A stretch of 64,000 nucleotides of DNA. Origin: a bacterium SCSIO 12844. Lineage in GTDB: Bacteria > Pseudomonadota > Gammaproteobacteria > Francisellales > Francisellaceae. The DNA lies in the NCBI GenBank assembly GCA_024397935.1, contig CP073743.1, positions 1,860,001 through 1,924,000 of the forward strand, read 5' to 3'. Position 1 is the stretch's first letter, and each line of letters starts with the position of its first letter. A program made the position numbers and the translations under genes. The notes under the pieces are model-generated. The model ran no database searches and had not been told where the DNA came from. It saw only the letters and a list, made by a program, of their open reading frames with translations. Shown here piece by piece: positions 39,901 through 46,895 of the stretch.

Positions 39901-42637
39901 CTTCATTTGCATTAACTGAAGTAAAAATTATTTTTAAATTATTACCATTGAGACCATTATCAACGGCATCAATTGTACCAATTTGGTTGCCTTCATAACT
40001 TATTACACTTCCAGAAACTGAGATCTCTCCAGATCCACTACCAATATTCTTAATAGTAAAATCATCTTCAACATTACCAGTATTGATTAGTAATAATTCA
40101 CCACTATTAAAATCTGAAGGATTTGCAGATATTGAAAATATATCATTCAAAAATATTTGTGTTTTACCTGAACCTAACGCTATATCTAGAGTTTCAAATG
40201 GCTCAAAGCTTAAATCTGCACTATGTAATTCATATCCATTTGTACCATCATTTGCTCTAAAATATAACGTATTACCAACCGCTATTAAATATGATGGGTA
40301 ACTACTACTTGACCCTGCTATTATATCAGCTACTAGCTGTGCACCAGCTCCTGGATTACTTGTATCAAATGAATATAACTCATAACCATTTACACCATCA
40401 TCACCCTCAAAATACAATGTACTTCCAACAAGAACTATATCACCATTATAACCATTACCCGAACCCGAATTAATATCAACCACCAGCTGCACTCCTGCAC
40501 CTGGATTACTTGTATCAAATGAATATAACTCATCACCATTTACACCATCATCACCCTCAAAATACAATGTACTTCCAACAGCAATTGCATTACCATTATA
40601 ACCATTACCCGAACCCGAATTAATATCAACCACCAGCTGCACTCCTGCGCCTGGATTACTTGTATCAAATGAATATAACTCATCACCATTTACACCATCA
40701 TCACCTTCAAAATACAATGTACTTCCAACAGCAATTACATTACCATTATAACCACTACTCGAACCTGGCTTTATATCAGCTACTAGCTGTGCACCAGCAC
40801 CTGGGTTACTTGTATCAAATGAGTATAATTCATTACCATTTGTACCATCATTTGCTCTAAAATATAACGTATTTCCAACTGCTATTAAATATGATGGGTA
40901 ACTACTACTTGACCCTGCTCTTATATCAGCTACTAGCTGTGCACCAGCTCCTGGGTTACTTGTATCAAATGAGTATAATTCACCACCATTTGTACCATCA
41001 TATGCTCTAAAATATAACGTATTTCCAACTGCTATTAAATTACCAATAGAACTATTACTTGACCCTGCTCTTATATCGGCTACTAGCTGTGCACCAGCTC
41101 CTGGATTACTTAGATCATATGAATATAGTTCATCACCCGTTATGCCATTGTCTCCATCAAAATATAGTGTATTTCCAACAAGAACTATATCACCATTATA
41201 ACCATTACCCGAACCCGAATTAATATCAACCACCAGCTGCACTCCTGCACCTGGATTACTTGTATCAAATGAATATAACTCATCACCATTTACACCATCA
41301 TCACCCTCAAAATACAATGTACTTCCAACAGCAATTACATTACCATTATAACCACTACTTGACCCTGCTCTTATATCAGCTACTAAATTTGTAGCTGACT
41401 GAGTAATAAACTGTGGTGGGTCAGCAACTAATGTTAAATCAGTAGTTTGAGTTATATTTGTCCCTGGTTGAAACCCAAAAAGATTAAAACCAGTTGTTAC
41501 AACATTATTTGATATAGTAGGATTATAAGTACTATTAACACCACCTATTACACCACTACTAGCAACTTCAGTTGCACTAGTTACTCTATCAGCAGATTCA
41601 CCAACTAAAGAGCTAAATTCAAATAGTAAACTTGACCCTTGAGCAGTACCATTAAATCTAACAAATATATCACTATCATCAACATCAACACTAATATTAC
41701 CAGAAAAATTTTGAGGAAATCCACTTGACATAAATGAATCTGAAATTGAAACATTAGTAACTTCCGCTCCTGCAGTAACTGTAAAAGTAGAACTATATAA
41801 AGTATTTCCAGTAGTAGTAAAGATAACATTTAATGATACTTCTTCTCCTAACAAAGATGGTGTTAATATATGATCATAATTCATAGATTTTGAAAAAATA
41901 CTCTGGTAATCAACATTATAATCATATTCAAAAATCCAGTTACCTCCAAGATCTTCATTTCCTGTAATATCCTCTGAAGCAGCAATACCTTTATCTATAT
42001 ATCCCTTTAATATGTCAATAAATGCTTGGCCCGTATCACCCTCAGCTACATTACAACCATAAAATAACAAATCACCATTGGATGAAATAGACTCCCCCCA
42101 TCTAGATAAGTCATTTTGATAAGTAGGTAAATTATCAGAGTTTAATGTATTATTACCTAAATAAAGCTCTCCCTGGCGACCATGAGAAATAATATGTACT
42201 GCATCAAGATTAGAATATTTAGAAAGCATATCAGCAATTACACTAATACCGCTTTCATCTCTATTAACTACTTCAACCGAAGCTTTACGTGAGATATTTT
42301 TAATCAGTGTATGAATATCTTTAACTCTTGAATCAATAATTATAACTTCTTTATAGACTGAGTAATCTTTTTCCAGATTAGGGTCATTTGAATCAAAAAG
42401 CTCAAGCAAACTATTGGTTGCATCTGCTTGATCATTACTATTTAGTGCTTCCAAAATCTTACTTTGCTCAGTTTCAGATACCCCATCAGCAATATCAACT
42501 GTCTCAACAGCAGCACCATCAAACATGAACCTTGGTTCTAAAGGCTGCATAAATTTGGAGATTTCAGTAGATTGATCATTTCTTAATTTGTTTGAAAATA
42601 TATATGAAATAATTTTTGATAGTTTTTTCTTTGTCAT
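27974..42637 (-). CDS. Giant modular repeat protein (DUF4347, ELYS, FG-GAP and VCBS-type repeats), putative adhesin
   Basis: About 4887 residues, counting from the ATG at 42637 (MTKKKLSK); an upstream start at 42676 would add 13. In order: LEPRFMFDGAA near residues 33-43, a motif common at the N-terminus of giant secreted proteins; a DUF4347-like domain (about 93-240, with HIISHGRQGELYLG and LLFYGCNVAEG); a divergent segment; 8 ELYSFD repeats; 3 VCBS-type repeats; 7 FG-GAP blades; about 22 more VCBS-type repeats; and a C-terminal region ending in a charged helix. No RTX nonapeptides, LPXTG or beta-barrel were seen. Proteins of this kind are typically type I-secreted or surface adhesins, but no transporter genes are nearby. 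One uninterrupted frame over 14.7 kb argues for selection. Confidence 0.9.
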   Translation of the reverse strand: MTKKKLSKIISYIFSNKLRNDQSTEISKFMQPLEPRFMFDGAAVETVDIADGVSETEQSKILEALNSNDQADATNSLLELFDSNDPNLEKDYSVYKEVIIIDSRVKDIHTLIKNISRKASVEVVNRDESGISVIADMLSKYSNLDAVHIISHGRQGELYLGNNTLNSDNLPTYQNDLSRWGESISSNGDLLFYGCNVAEGDTGQAFIDILKGYIDKGIAASEDITGNEDLGGNWIFEYDYNVDYQSIFSKSMNYDHILTPSLLGEEVSLNVIFTTTGNTLYSSTFTVTAGAEVTNVSISDSFMSSGFPQNFSGNISVDVDDSDIFVRFNGTAQGSSLLFEFSSLVGESADRVTSATEVASSGVIGGVNSTYNPTISNNVVTTGFNLFGFQPGTNITQTTDLTLVADPPQFITQSATNLVADIRAGSSSGYNGNVIAVGSTLYFEGDDGVNGDELYSFDTSNPGAGVQLVVDINSGSGNGYNGDIVLVGNTLYFDGDNGITGDELYSYDLSNPGAGAQLVADIRAGSSNSSIGNLIAVGNTLYFRAYDGTNGGELYSFDTSNPGAGAQLVADIRAGSSSSYPSYLIAVGNTLYFRANDGTNGNELYSFDTSNPGAGAQLVADIKPGSSSGYNGNVIAVGSTLYFEGDDGVNGDELYSFDTSNPGAGVQLVVDINSGSGNGYNGNAIAVGSTLYFEGDDGVNGDELYSFDTSNPGAGVQLVVDINSGSGNGYNGDIVLVGSTLYFEGDDGVNGYELYSFDTSNPGAGAQLVADIIAGSSSSYPSYLIAVGNTLYFRANDGTNGYELHSADLSFEPFETLDIALGSGKTQIFLNDIFSISANPSDFNSGELLLINTGNVEDDFTIKNIGSGSGEISVSGSVISYEGNQIGTIDAVDNGLNGNNLKIIFTSVNANEVSAEALIRAIEYENTTMGVPTASRIIQLTLDDGQVGVSDPISKTLNVIVTNNSPNITVESGDSAAESLTESNAGLTVSDTLTTTDLDLTDTVSVAVSSVIESGNTSGIANATLLAMMSATTGNFIDGTETVDTFSWSFDSGVEAFDYLAAGESLVLTYTLTVTDAPTGATDTQTVVITINGTNDAPVISIEAGDSAAESLTETNAGLTVSDTLTTTDLDLTDTVSVAVSSVVESGDVSGIANATLLAMMSATTGNFIDGAETEDTFTWSFNSGVEAFDYLAAGESLVLTYSLTVTDAPTGATDTQTVAITINGTNDAPVISIEAGDSASESLTESNAGLTVSDTLTTTDLDLTDTVSVAVSSVVESGDVSGIANATLLGMMSATTGNFIDGAETEDTFTWSFNSGVEAFNYLALGQSLVLTYTIEATDSQGGIGTHDIVITINGTNDDPEINDLSSNAAFEFLQLGNDIDGEALGDLSGRSISLSADGNTLAIGASSNDGNGSDSGHVRIYQWDGVSWVQLGNDIDGETLDDQSGFSVSLSADGNIVAIGAPFNDDNGINSGHVRIYQWDGSSWVQLGSDIDGETSSDVNGHSVSLSADGNVVAIGARLNDGNGSSSGHVRVYQWNGSSWVQLGNDIDGEAAGDLSGYSVSLSSDGNIVAIGANGNDGNGSNSGHVRIYQWDGVSWIQLGNDIDGEAAGDLSGYSVSLSSDGNIVAIGATSNDGSGSNSGHVRIYQWDGVSWIQLGNDIDGKAADDLSGYSVSLSSDGNIVAIGAPFNDNNGNVSGHVRIYQWDGVSWIQLGNDIDGEALGDQSGFSVSLSADGNIVAISAVGNDGSGSSSGHVRVYSPRSYTSISLDEINTGLTSSGTLTVTDLDITDTVSVAITTVVESGDTSGIANATLLGMMSATTGNFIDGAETVDTFTWSFDSGSEAFDYLAAGESLVLTYSLTVTDSESATDTQDVVITINGTNDAPVISIEAGDSAAESLTESNAGLTVSDTLTTTDLDLTDTVSVAVSSVVESGDVSGIANITLLGMMSATTGNFIDGAETVDTFTWSFDSGVEAFDYLAAGESLVLTYTLTVTDSESATDTQDVVITINGTNDAPVISIEAGDSAAESLTESNAGLTVSDTLTTTDLDLIDTVSVAVTSVVESGNTSGIANATLLGMMSATTGNFIDGTETVDTFTWSFDSGVEAFDYLAAGESLVLTYTLTVTDAPTGATDTQTVVITINGTNDAPVISIEAGDSAAESLTESNAGLTVSDTLTTTDLDLTDTVSVAVTSVVESGNTSGIANATLLGMMSATTGNFIDGTETVDTFTWSFDSGVEAFDYLAAGESLVLTYTLTVTDAPTGATDTQTVVITINGTNDAPVISIEAGDSAAESLTESNAGLTVSDTLTTTDLDLTDTVSVAVSSVVESGDVSGIANVTLLGMMSATTGNFIDGAETEDTFTWSFDSGVEAFDYLAAGESLVLTYTLTVTDAPTGATDTQTVVITINGTNDAPVISIEAGDSAAESLTESNAGLTVSDTLTTTDLDLIDTVSVAVTSVVESGNTSGIANATLLGMMSATTGNFIDGTETVDTFTWSFDSGLEAFDYLAAGESLVLTYTLTVTDSESATDTQDVVITINGTNDAPVISIEAGDSAAESLTESNAGLTVSDTLTTTDLDLTDTVSVAVTSVVESGDTSGIANATLLGMMSATTGNFIDGTETVDTFTWSFDSGVEAFDYLAAGESLVLTYTLTVTDAPTGATDTQTVVITINGTNDAPVISIEAGDSAAESLTESNAGLTVSDTLTTTDLDLTDTVSVAVSSVVESGDVSGIANVTLLGMMSATTGNFIDGTETVDTFTWSFDSGVEAFDYLAAGESLVLTYTLTVTDAPTGATDTQTVVITINGTNDAPVISIEAGDSAAESLTESNAGLTVSDTLTTTDLDLIDTVSVAVTSVVESGNTSGIANATLLGMMSATTGNFIDGTETVDTFTWSFDSGVEAFDYLAASESLVLTYTLTVTDAPTGATDTQTVVITINGTNDAPVISIEAGDSAAESLTESNAGLTVSDTLTTTDLDLTDTVSVAVTSVVESGNTSGIANATLLGMMSATTGNFIDGTETVDTFTWSFDSGVEAFDYLAAGESLVLTYTLTVTDSESATDTQDVVITINGTNDAPVISIEAGDSAAESLTESNAGLTVSDTLTTTDLDLTDTVSVAVTSVVESGNTSGIANATLLGMMSATTGNFIDGTETVDTFTWSFDSGLEAFDYLAAGESLVLTYTLTVTDAPTGATDTQTVVITINGTNDAPVISIEAGDSAAESLTESNAGLTVSDTLTTTDLDLTDTVSVAVSSVVESGDVSGIANATLLGMMSATTGNFIDGTETVDTFTWSFDSGLEAFDYLAAGESLVLTYTLTVTDSESATDTQDVVITINGTNDAPVISIEAGDSAAESLTESNAGLTVSDTLTTTDLDLTDTVSVAVTSVVESGDTSGIANATLLGMMSATTGNFIDGTETVDTFTWSFDSGVEAFDYLAAGESLVLTYTLTVTDSESATDTQDVVITINGTNDAPVISIEAGDSAAESLTESNAGLTVSDTLTTTDLDLTDTVSVAVTSVVESGDTSGIANATLLGMMSATTGNFIDGTETVDTFTWSFDSGVEAFDYLAAGESLVLTYTLTVTDAPTGATDTQTVVITINGTNDAPVISIEAGDSAAESLTESNAGLTVSDTLTTTDLDLTDTVSVAVTSVVESGNTSGIANATLLGMMSATTGNFIDGTETVDTFTWSFDSGVEAFDYLAAGESLVLTYTLTVTDAPTGATDTQTVVITINGTNDAPVISIEAGDSAAESLTESNAGLTVSDTLTTTDLDLTDTVSVAVSSVVESGDVSGIANATLLGMMSATTGNFIDGTETVDTFTWSFDSGSEAFDYLAAGESLVLTYTLTVTDSESATDTQDVVITINGTNDAPVISIEAGDSAAESLTESNAGLTVSDTLTTTDLDLTDTVSVAVSSVVESGNTSGIANATLLGMMNATTGNFIDGAETVDTFTWSFDSGVEAFDYLAEGESLVLTYTLTVTDSESATDTQDVVITINGTNDAPVISIEAGDSAAESLTESNAGLTVSDTLTTTDLDLTDTVSVAVSSVIESGNTSGIANATLLGMMSATTGNFIDGTETVDTFSWSFDSGVEAFDYLAAGESLVLTYTLTVTDAPTGATDTQTVVITINGTNDAPVISIEAGDSAAESLTESNAGLTVSDTLTTTDLDLTDTVSVAVSSVVESGDVSGIANATLLGMMSATTGNFIDGAEMQDTFTWSFDSGVEAFDYLAAGESLVLTYTLTVTDSESATDTQDVVITINGTNDAPVISIEAGDSAAESLTESNAGLTVSDTLTTTDLDLTDTVSVAVTSVVESGDTSGIANVTLLGMMSATTGNFIDGTETVDTFTWSFDSGLEAFDYLAAGESLVLTYTLTVTDSESATDTQDVVITINGTNDAPVISIEAGDSAAESLTESNAGLTVSDTLTTTDLDLTDTVSVAVTSVVESGDTSGIANVTLLGMMSATTGNFIDGAEMQDTFTWSFDSGVEAFDYLAAGESLVLTYSLTVTDSESATDTQDVVITINGTNDAPVISIEAGDSAAESLTETDLSLSISGTLTITDLDLSDEVNLIINPIVNVIGNLNGQTNAELLAMFSLIRNPILDNAATSMRFNWDFDTGIDAFNYLAEGENLVLIYRIIATDSQGGLNTQDVVIAITGTQDDPHISEVYNRIYKPNDGINRMFINQQDSDFLINLKIDQNANLEYELPLLLSLDVRNVYDAERSFGDPYIVDVPKGKSINLLSISTSPGVTINTSVISGEGSFNQKNNNGILSLEFQSNSNAEVGHTVQTSIKIYKDDQLQYELYFIINISEEETDENLVVNELENSIRDLVASNKQEMEKNITKLGSVSVINSGYLAALKESIFSNDKNSKLDKQLDAKTKEITSRYQVEKMKKYLLRLFG
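28980..37330 (-). repeat. Tandem VCBS/cadherin-like repeats, main block (about 22 units)
   Basis: Near-identical units of 393 or 396 bp encode about 131-132 residues each (core: AESLTESNAGLTVSDTL, TTTDLDLTDTVSVAV, GNFIDG, ITINGTNDAPVISIEAG). Two linker variants, SESATDTQDVV (131 residues) and APTGATDTQTVV (132 residues), occur in mixed order, about ten of each in the 20 most regular units. The first unit (near 37.2 kb) and the last (near 28.9 kb) are diverged. Confidence 0.92.
37350..38515 (-). repeat. Seven FG-GAP-type repeats, predicted seven-bladed beta-propeller
   Basis: Seven units of about 56 residues share QLGNDIDGE, then SVSLSADGNIVAIGA, then SGHVRIYQWDG. Seven is the number needed to close an integrin-alpha-like propeller. 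The Asp/Asn-rich loops (NDGNGS) could bind calcium. Confidence 0.85.
38530..39760 (-). repeat. VCBS-type repeats, N-proximal block (three units)
   Basis: Three units of the same family as the main block lie on the N-terminal side of the propeller. The last has a divergent linker (EATDSQGGIGTHDIVITING) before the propeller starts. Confidence 0.88.
40195..41405 (-). repeat. Eight ELYS-type (ELWxxDGT-like) repeats
   Basis: Units of about 50 residues share GNTLYFRANDGTNG, ELYSFDTSNPGAG, and QLVADI-RAGSS or VVDINSGSG. The last unit is truncated (ELHSADLSFEPF). The pattern resembles ELWxxDGT/hyalin-like repeats of large surface proteins. Confidence 0.85.
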
Positions 42638-42731
42638 GCCGAGCCGCCTATTTATTAAAAATATTACAATAATCAAAAATAAAGTTACATATTTATTTAT
42701 ATAATTTCAAATATTTTAAATAAAAAAATCA

Positions 42732-43910
42732 CACACTACACGACAGTAACGCTGTAACCCATTGATTTTTCATTGTTATCATTCATTCTCATAGTCGCCA
42801 AAAAACAAAAAAGAGCGATATCATGAAACACATCAATGAATTACAACAGTCACTGAAGCACTATTTTAACTTATCTTTTTGAAATACTGAATGCTTAACT
42901 TACTTTATTATTGCCCTACAGATAATAAATGATGTTAATCTTTCACAAATTGCTAAATGCTTTCCATCAAAAGCATCAACTATGTCATGTTATAGACGTC
43001 TTCAACGTTTTATCACAAGGTTTGAAATATCTTTTCTTAGCCTCTGGAAACTAACCGACACCATTTTCAATTTATCTGATCAAGTAATATTATGCATGGA
43101 TAGAACTAACTGGAAGTTTGGCAAGGTACATATTAATTTTCTAATGATTGCTATTGCTTATAAAGGTGTTGCAATTCCTGTGATTTGGTCACTGCTTCCT
43201 CAGCGAAAAAGAGGTAATTCAAAAGCCATTGATAGGCAGAGACTATTTGATCAACTACTTGAATTTATTCCTGCAATTAGAATTAAAACACTTTTATGTG
43301 ATCGTGAATTTATTGATGGAAATTGGATAGCTTATTTGTCTAGCAAACAAGTTAAATTTGTTATTCGAGCCAAAGGTAATTACCTAGCTTCTAATAAAAA
43401 GATTTCAAAATTATTTCTAACTTTTAAAGCTTCACAAGTAAGAACACTTCATAATACAAAGTGTATAGTAGGGTGCGATTTATATGTTTCAGGACTGCGA
43501 CTGCCTACAGATGAATTAGTTATTGTTATAACTAGAGAATTTAACCTAAATGCACTCGATCAATATAAAATAAGATGGGAGATTGAGTCATTTTTCTCAG
43601 CTATTAAAAAACGTGGTTTTAACCCAATTAACTGATATGCAAAAACTTTCAAGGCTTATGTTTGTTGTATCCATTGCATTAATATGATCTTATCGTACAG
43701 GTGAAATATTAGAAAGCATTAAACCTATTAGAATTAAAAAGCATGGATTTAAAGCTAAGTCTTTGATTAAAATTGGTACTGAAACTATTGCTAAATCGTT
43801 AGCTAGTGCCATTAATTCTTCAGAATATATCTGTAATATTATTAAAGCTACATTTAAACCTGAAATATCAATTAGTCAAAGAATGGCTCTGATAGGTGTC
43901 ATGTAGTGTG
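42732..43910 (+). mobile_element. Decayed IS4-family element, copy 1
   Basis: Terminal inverted repeats CACACTACACGACA (left, from 42732) and TGTCATGTAGTGTG (right, to 43910) match those of the intact copy at 58651-59840. The flanks AAAAAATCA (42723-42731) and AAAAAATTA (43911-43919) agree at 8 of 9 bases, consistent with an old 9-bp target duplication. It lies just upstream of the giant adhesin gene. Confidence 0.88.
42823..43906 (+). pseudogene. IS4-family transposase, inactivated
   Basis: It is very similar to the intact transposase at 58655-59749 but has TGA at codon 20 (42880-42882, where the intact copy has Trp). An 11-bp deletion after KKRGFN shifts the frame near 43622, and another TGG-to-TGA change lies at 43685-43687. 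The middle part still has the YREK signature (Y-x2-R-x3-E-x6-K). Confidence 0.92.
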
Positions 43911-43993
43911 AAAAAATTATATTTATTAATATATGCAATTATTAAACCAATACTTTATACTATCTATTGAAAGAAAAATATAAGCATATACTA

Positions 43994-44884
43994 ATGACGT
44001 TAAATGATTTAAAAGTTCTTAAAACGATTATTGATGAAAAATGTATATCTAAAGCAGCACTAAAGCTACATTTATCGCAACCTGCTGTCAGTAATATTCT
44101 AAGAAAAATACGAATAGAATTAGATGATGAGTTATTCATTAAAAGTAATACTGAGTTAATTTTAACGAACAAAGCAAAACAAATTTATGGCTATATCCAA
44201 GAAATTTTAAAAAACTATCAACTAATATTTGAAGAAGATAAAATATACAATCCTAAAAAAGATCCAGTTAATTATCGAATTGCATGTCCTTTACACTTTA
44301 TCGATTTTTTTGTTGAAGATTTATTTAAAGAAATTAAAAAACACCATTATAAAATAAAGATTGAATTATCAATACTCTCAAACTATCACCAGTTTGAAAG
44401 TTTTGACAGTTACTTTGACTTTATCATTGCATTTAATTCTGCCCCAGATAACTATATTAAAATAACATTACTCAATGATAAAATGGTTGTTGCACATCAA
44501 GGGGCATTAAATCACTTAAAAAAACCTTTGAGTTTACCTGAATATTATAATCTCGATCATTTAGTCTATTATACTGATAATAACCCTTACTCATATTTTC
44601 AAATAAAAAAGCATGACCCAAGGAATATTGTTTTTGCAGTTAATACACCGGCAGAAGTTATTTTTTCAAAAATATTAGATGAATCATTAGTCATTACAGT
44701 TGCAGAGTCCTATGCAAAATACTTTAATCTTGATTATGTTAACTTACCAACCGAACTATCTGATATGGTTTCAACTGAAAGTATGTTTTATCCAAGTTGG
44801 GCTAAACAATCTGCAGCACACCAATGGTTTAAAGTGCTTTTATTAAAGATCATTCGCCAAAACAATCCTTGTGTAAAACAATAA
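43994..44884 (+). CDS. LysR-family transcriptional regulator
   Basis: This 296-residue protein, starting at ATG 43994, has an N-terminal winged helix-turn-helix (LKVLKTIIDEKCISKAALKL, then LSQPAVSNILRKIR), the LysR layout. The rest resembles the periplasmic-binding-protein-like effector domain, but no ligand can be named. An in-frame TTG at 43967 would add nine residues. It directly follows the dead IS copy, and no divergent target gene is adjacent, so its regulon is unknown. Confidence 0.85.
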   Translation: MTLNDLKVLKTIIDEKCISKAALKLHLSQPAVSNILRKIRIELDDELFIKSNTELILTNKAKQIYGYIQEILKNYQLIFEEDKIYNPKKDPVNYRIACPLHFIDFFVEDLFKEIKKHHYKIKIELSILSNYHQFESFDSYFDFIIAFNSAPDNYIKITLLNDKMVVAHQGALNHLKKPLSLPEYYNLDHLVYYTDNNPYSYFQIKKHDPRNIVFAVNTPAEVIFSKILDESLVITVAESYAKYFNLDYVNLPTELSDMVSTESMFYPSWAKQSAAHQWFKVLLLKIIRQNNPCVKQ

Positions 44885-45051
44885 TATTCCAATTTTTAAA
44901 ATTTATAACGAACTGTATTTTAATTATTTTTTCTAATTATATTTGTTTTTTATTATAGTGAGTATTTAAATATAAAATTCTCAAAATATATAAATCATAC
45001 CAATTGATCATTAGCATCATCAAATAAGATATTTAAATTTGGAAATTAGCA

Positions 45052-45984
45052 ATGAAATATTTTTTTATTATTATAATAACTATTTTATCCTATCAAGCTG
45101 GATACTCTGCTCAAGACTATAATTTAGAAGTAGTCAATAATTCGAATAATTATTTATATTTTTATTCATATGATAAACATTGCATTCATGGAGGCTTTAG
45201 TGGAACTGTTAACCCTCATTCATCAGATAACGTCGATTTTACAGATGATGATGGTTTAGGCTCCTGTCATGGGAATAGAAAACATGTGAATATTAAATTT
45301 TTATCATTTCGTGCTAATAGCAAATGGTTTCAAGAAAGCACTAATTATCCCAGAATCGATGGTTATCCTCCAAATCAAGCATGTGCGTTGGGACTAGCTC
45401 TCCCTTACTATCTAAATAAAGACTGCTCTTCAATTAATGAGCTTCAAACTGATGTTGAGTGGAACCATAAAACCGTAGGAGCCCATATAAAAAGTAATTG
45501 GGGAACAATGTTTGAAACTTCGGAAAACGATGGTTATTTAATAATCTCAAAAGCAACTTGTGATGGCACAGATTGTTTAAACACTTATGGTGAGGGTGGC
45601 AGTGATCTAAAGTTAATTTTAGGTTATAACCCTATCAAAGGTTCACCTGTATTGCCCGGCTATTATAAAATTGTCACAGTTGGCTTGGGCAAAGTCTATG
45701 TTACAAGTAACTATAACAGAAAAGTAAAAGAAAATGACTCTGGAAAAGTATATTTAGATCCAGAAAAGAATATTTATACTTTCCATTTTACAACTAGTGC
45801 AAGAGGTTGTACTTTGGCCAACCAACAGTTTCAATGTCCTAATACAATTAGTGCAACTATTCCATACTATACTGGTGAAAATACAATGCTATTTGTCTGC
45901 CAACAATCAAAATCATCTCAGTCTAAATGCCCATGGGTTTTAAGTGATGAAAATAAAAATAATTATGTTTTCAATTACACATAA
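45052..45984 (+). CDS. Secreted cysteine-containing protein of unknown function
   Basis: This 310-residue protein has a signal peptide (MKYFFIIIITILSYQAGYSA). About ten Cys, many aromatic residues and Asn/Ser-rich strands suggest a disulfide-bonded beta-rich extracellular protein. The start of the mature part (NLEVVNNSNNYLYFYSYD, then GGFSGTVNP) loosely recalls thaumatin- or hemolysin-like beta sandwiches, not enough for a call. It may be periplasmic or exported. A weak hairpin with a T-run follows at 46024. Confidence 0.65.
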   Translation: MKYFFIIIITILSYQAGYSAQDYNLEVVNNSNNYLYFYSYDKHCIHGGFSGTVNPHSSDNVDFTDDDGLGSCHGNRKHVNIKFLSFRANSKWFQESTNYPRIDGYPPNQACALGLALPYYLNKDCSSINELQTDVEWNHKTVGAHIKSNWGTMFETSENDGYLIISKATCDGTDCLNTYGEGGSDLKLILGYNPIKGSPVLPGYYKIVTVGLGKVYVTSNYNRKVKENDSGKVYLDPEKNIYTFHFTTSARGCTLANQQFQCPNTISATIPYYTGENTMLFVCQQSKSSQSKCPWVLSDENKNNYVFNYT

Positions 45985-46023
45985 TCATAAAAATTATATT
46001 TATTTCATTATTTTTTTACATTT

Positions 46024-46048
46024 AGCTATTTATTTATAGCGCTTTTTA
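46024..46048 (+). terminator. Possible intrinsic terminator after the secreted-protein gene
   Basis: GCTAT (46025-46029) pairs with ATAGC (46036-46040) around a 6-base loop, followed by GC and five T. The stem is only 5 bp, so the call is weak. Confidence 0.3.
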
Positions 46049-46094
46049 ATATTAAATAATCAGACATAAAACCAAGTAAACACAGGGGATTGTA

Positions 46095-46796
46095 ATGAAA
46101 AACTTATTAAAAGCTATGCAAAAAATGTTTCAAGCTCAAAGCGTATATGAGTTTGCAACACAACGTAATTTATTTTTACCTACCAACCAAGCCATTTACA
46201 GGCTCCATGGATCATGTCCAACTAATGGCCTTGAAGCTAGATCATATCAGTTTCCATTTACCTTTCAACAGTTAGCAGATTATGTTGCATTTAATGCAAC
46301 ACATGGCTGTAAACCTTTAGTTTATGGAAGCTGCCAAAGTATTGAAGACTTAGAAACTGGATTTTTAAATGATAGAAAATTAGAAACTAATGACCAACAT
46401 GGACTATTAGTTGGCATGCCAAAGCATAAACTGTATTTACCTGGTGCACTTGGCATAGAAATACAAATGTGTGCTGATGAAGATGCTCAAAAAGCATTAG
46501 GTGATAAAATTTCAAGAGAAAAAGAAGTTATCTTTGATGAAATGACTCAACAGCAAGCATTAGTTTATGTCAAAGATTTATCAGCTTTAAAAGGAGGTGA
46601 TAAAGTTCATAATTTACTACATGAAGTGAATCCTAAACTTCCGAAACTAGTTACTTTAGATGAAATAAATAGTCAAGAGTACCTTCAAGATTTATACCAA
46701 CATATCCTAGAAAATAAATCAGTCCACCCCATATTTTTTAATGCTGGTGCATCAACAGATAATTCAAATGAAACATCACATGATCAGGCAGTTTGA
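46095..46796 (+). CDS. Uncharacterised protein; weak ADP-ribosyltransferase-like pattern
   Basis: This 233-residue soluble protein has no signal peptide; AGGGGA is the Shine-Dalgarno. It belongs to no family I recognise. The order Arg36 (AIYRLHG), a strand with YGS79CQS, then REKEVIF (Glu142-x-Glu144) has the R-S-ExE arrangement and spacing of mono-ADP-ribosyltransferases. This is only a pattern resemblance and the Ser motif is not canonical. The C-terminus is Asn/Ser-rich. It lies between two exported proteins. Confidence 0.5.
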   Translation: MKNLLKAMQKMFQAQSVYEFATQRNLFLPTNQAIYRLHGSCPTNGLEARSYQFPFTFQQLADYVAFNATHGCKPLVYGSCQSIEDLETGFLNDRKLETNDQHGLLVGMPKHKLYLPGALGIEIQMCADEDAQKALGDKISREKEVIFDEMTQQQALVYVKDLSALKGGDKVHNLLHEVNPKLPKLVTLDEINSQEYLQDLYQHILENKSVHPIFFNAGASTDNSNETSHDQAV

Positions 46797-46862
46797 AGCA
46801 CTACAGTCTAATTATTTGCTAGAAAAAATCTTGCAAGATAACCAGACATAATATATCTTATC

Positions 46863-46888
46863 CTTCCTTTTCAATCTAATAAAGGAAG
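46863..46888 (+). promoter_or_regulatory. Hairpin masking the ribosome-binding site of the lipoprotein gene
   Basis: CTTCCTTT (46863-46870) is perfectly complementary to AAAGGAAG (46881-46888) across a 10-base loop. The 3' arm contains the Shine-Dalgarno GGAAG, 7 bases before the ATG at 46896. If transcribed, this would hide the ribosome-binding site, as in RNA thermometers or ligand-controlled leaders. Confidence 0.5.
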
Positions 46889-46895
46889 AAATTGT

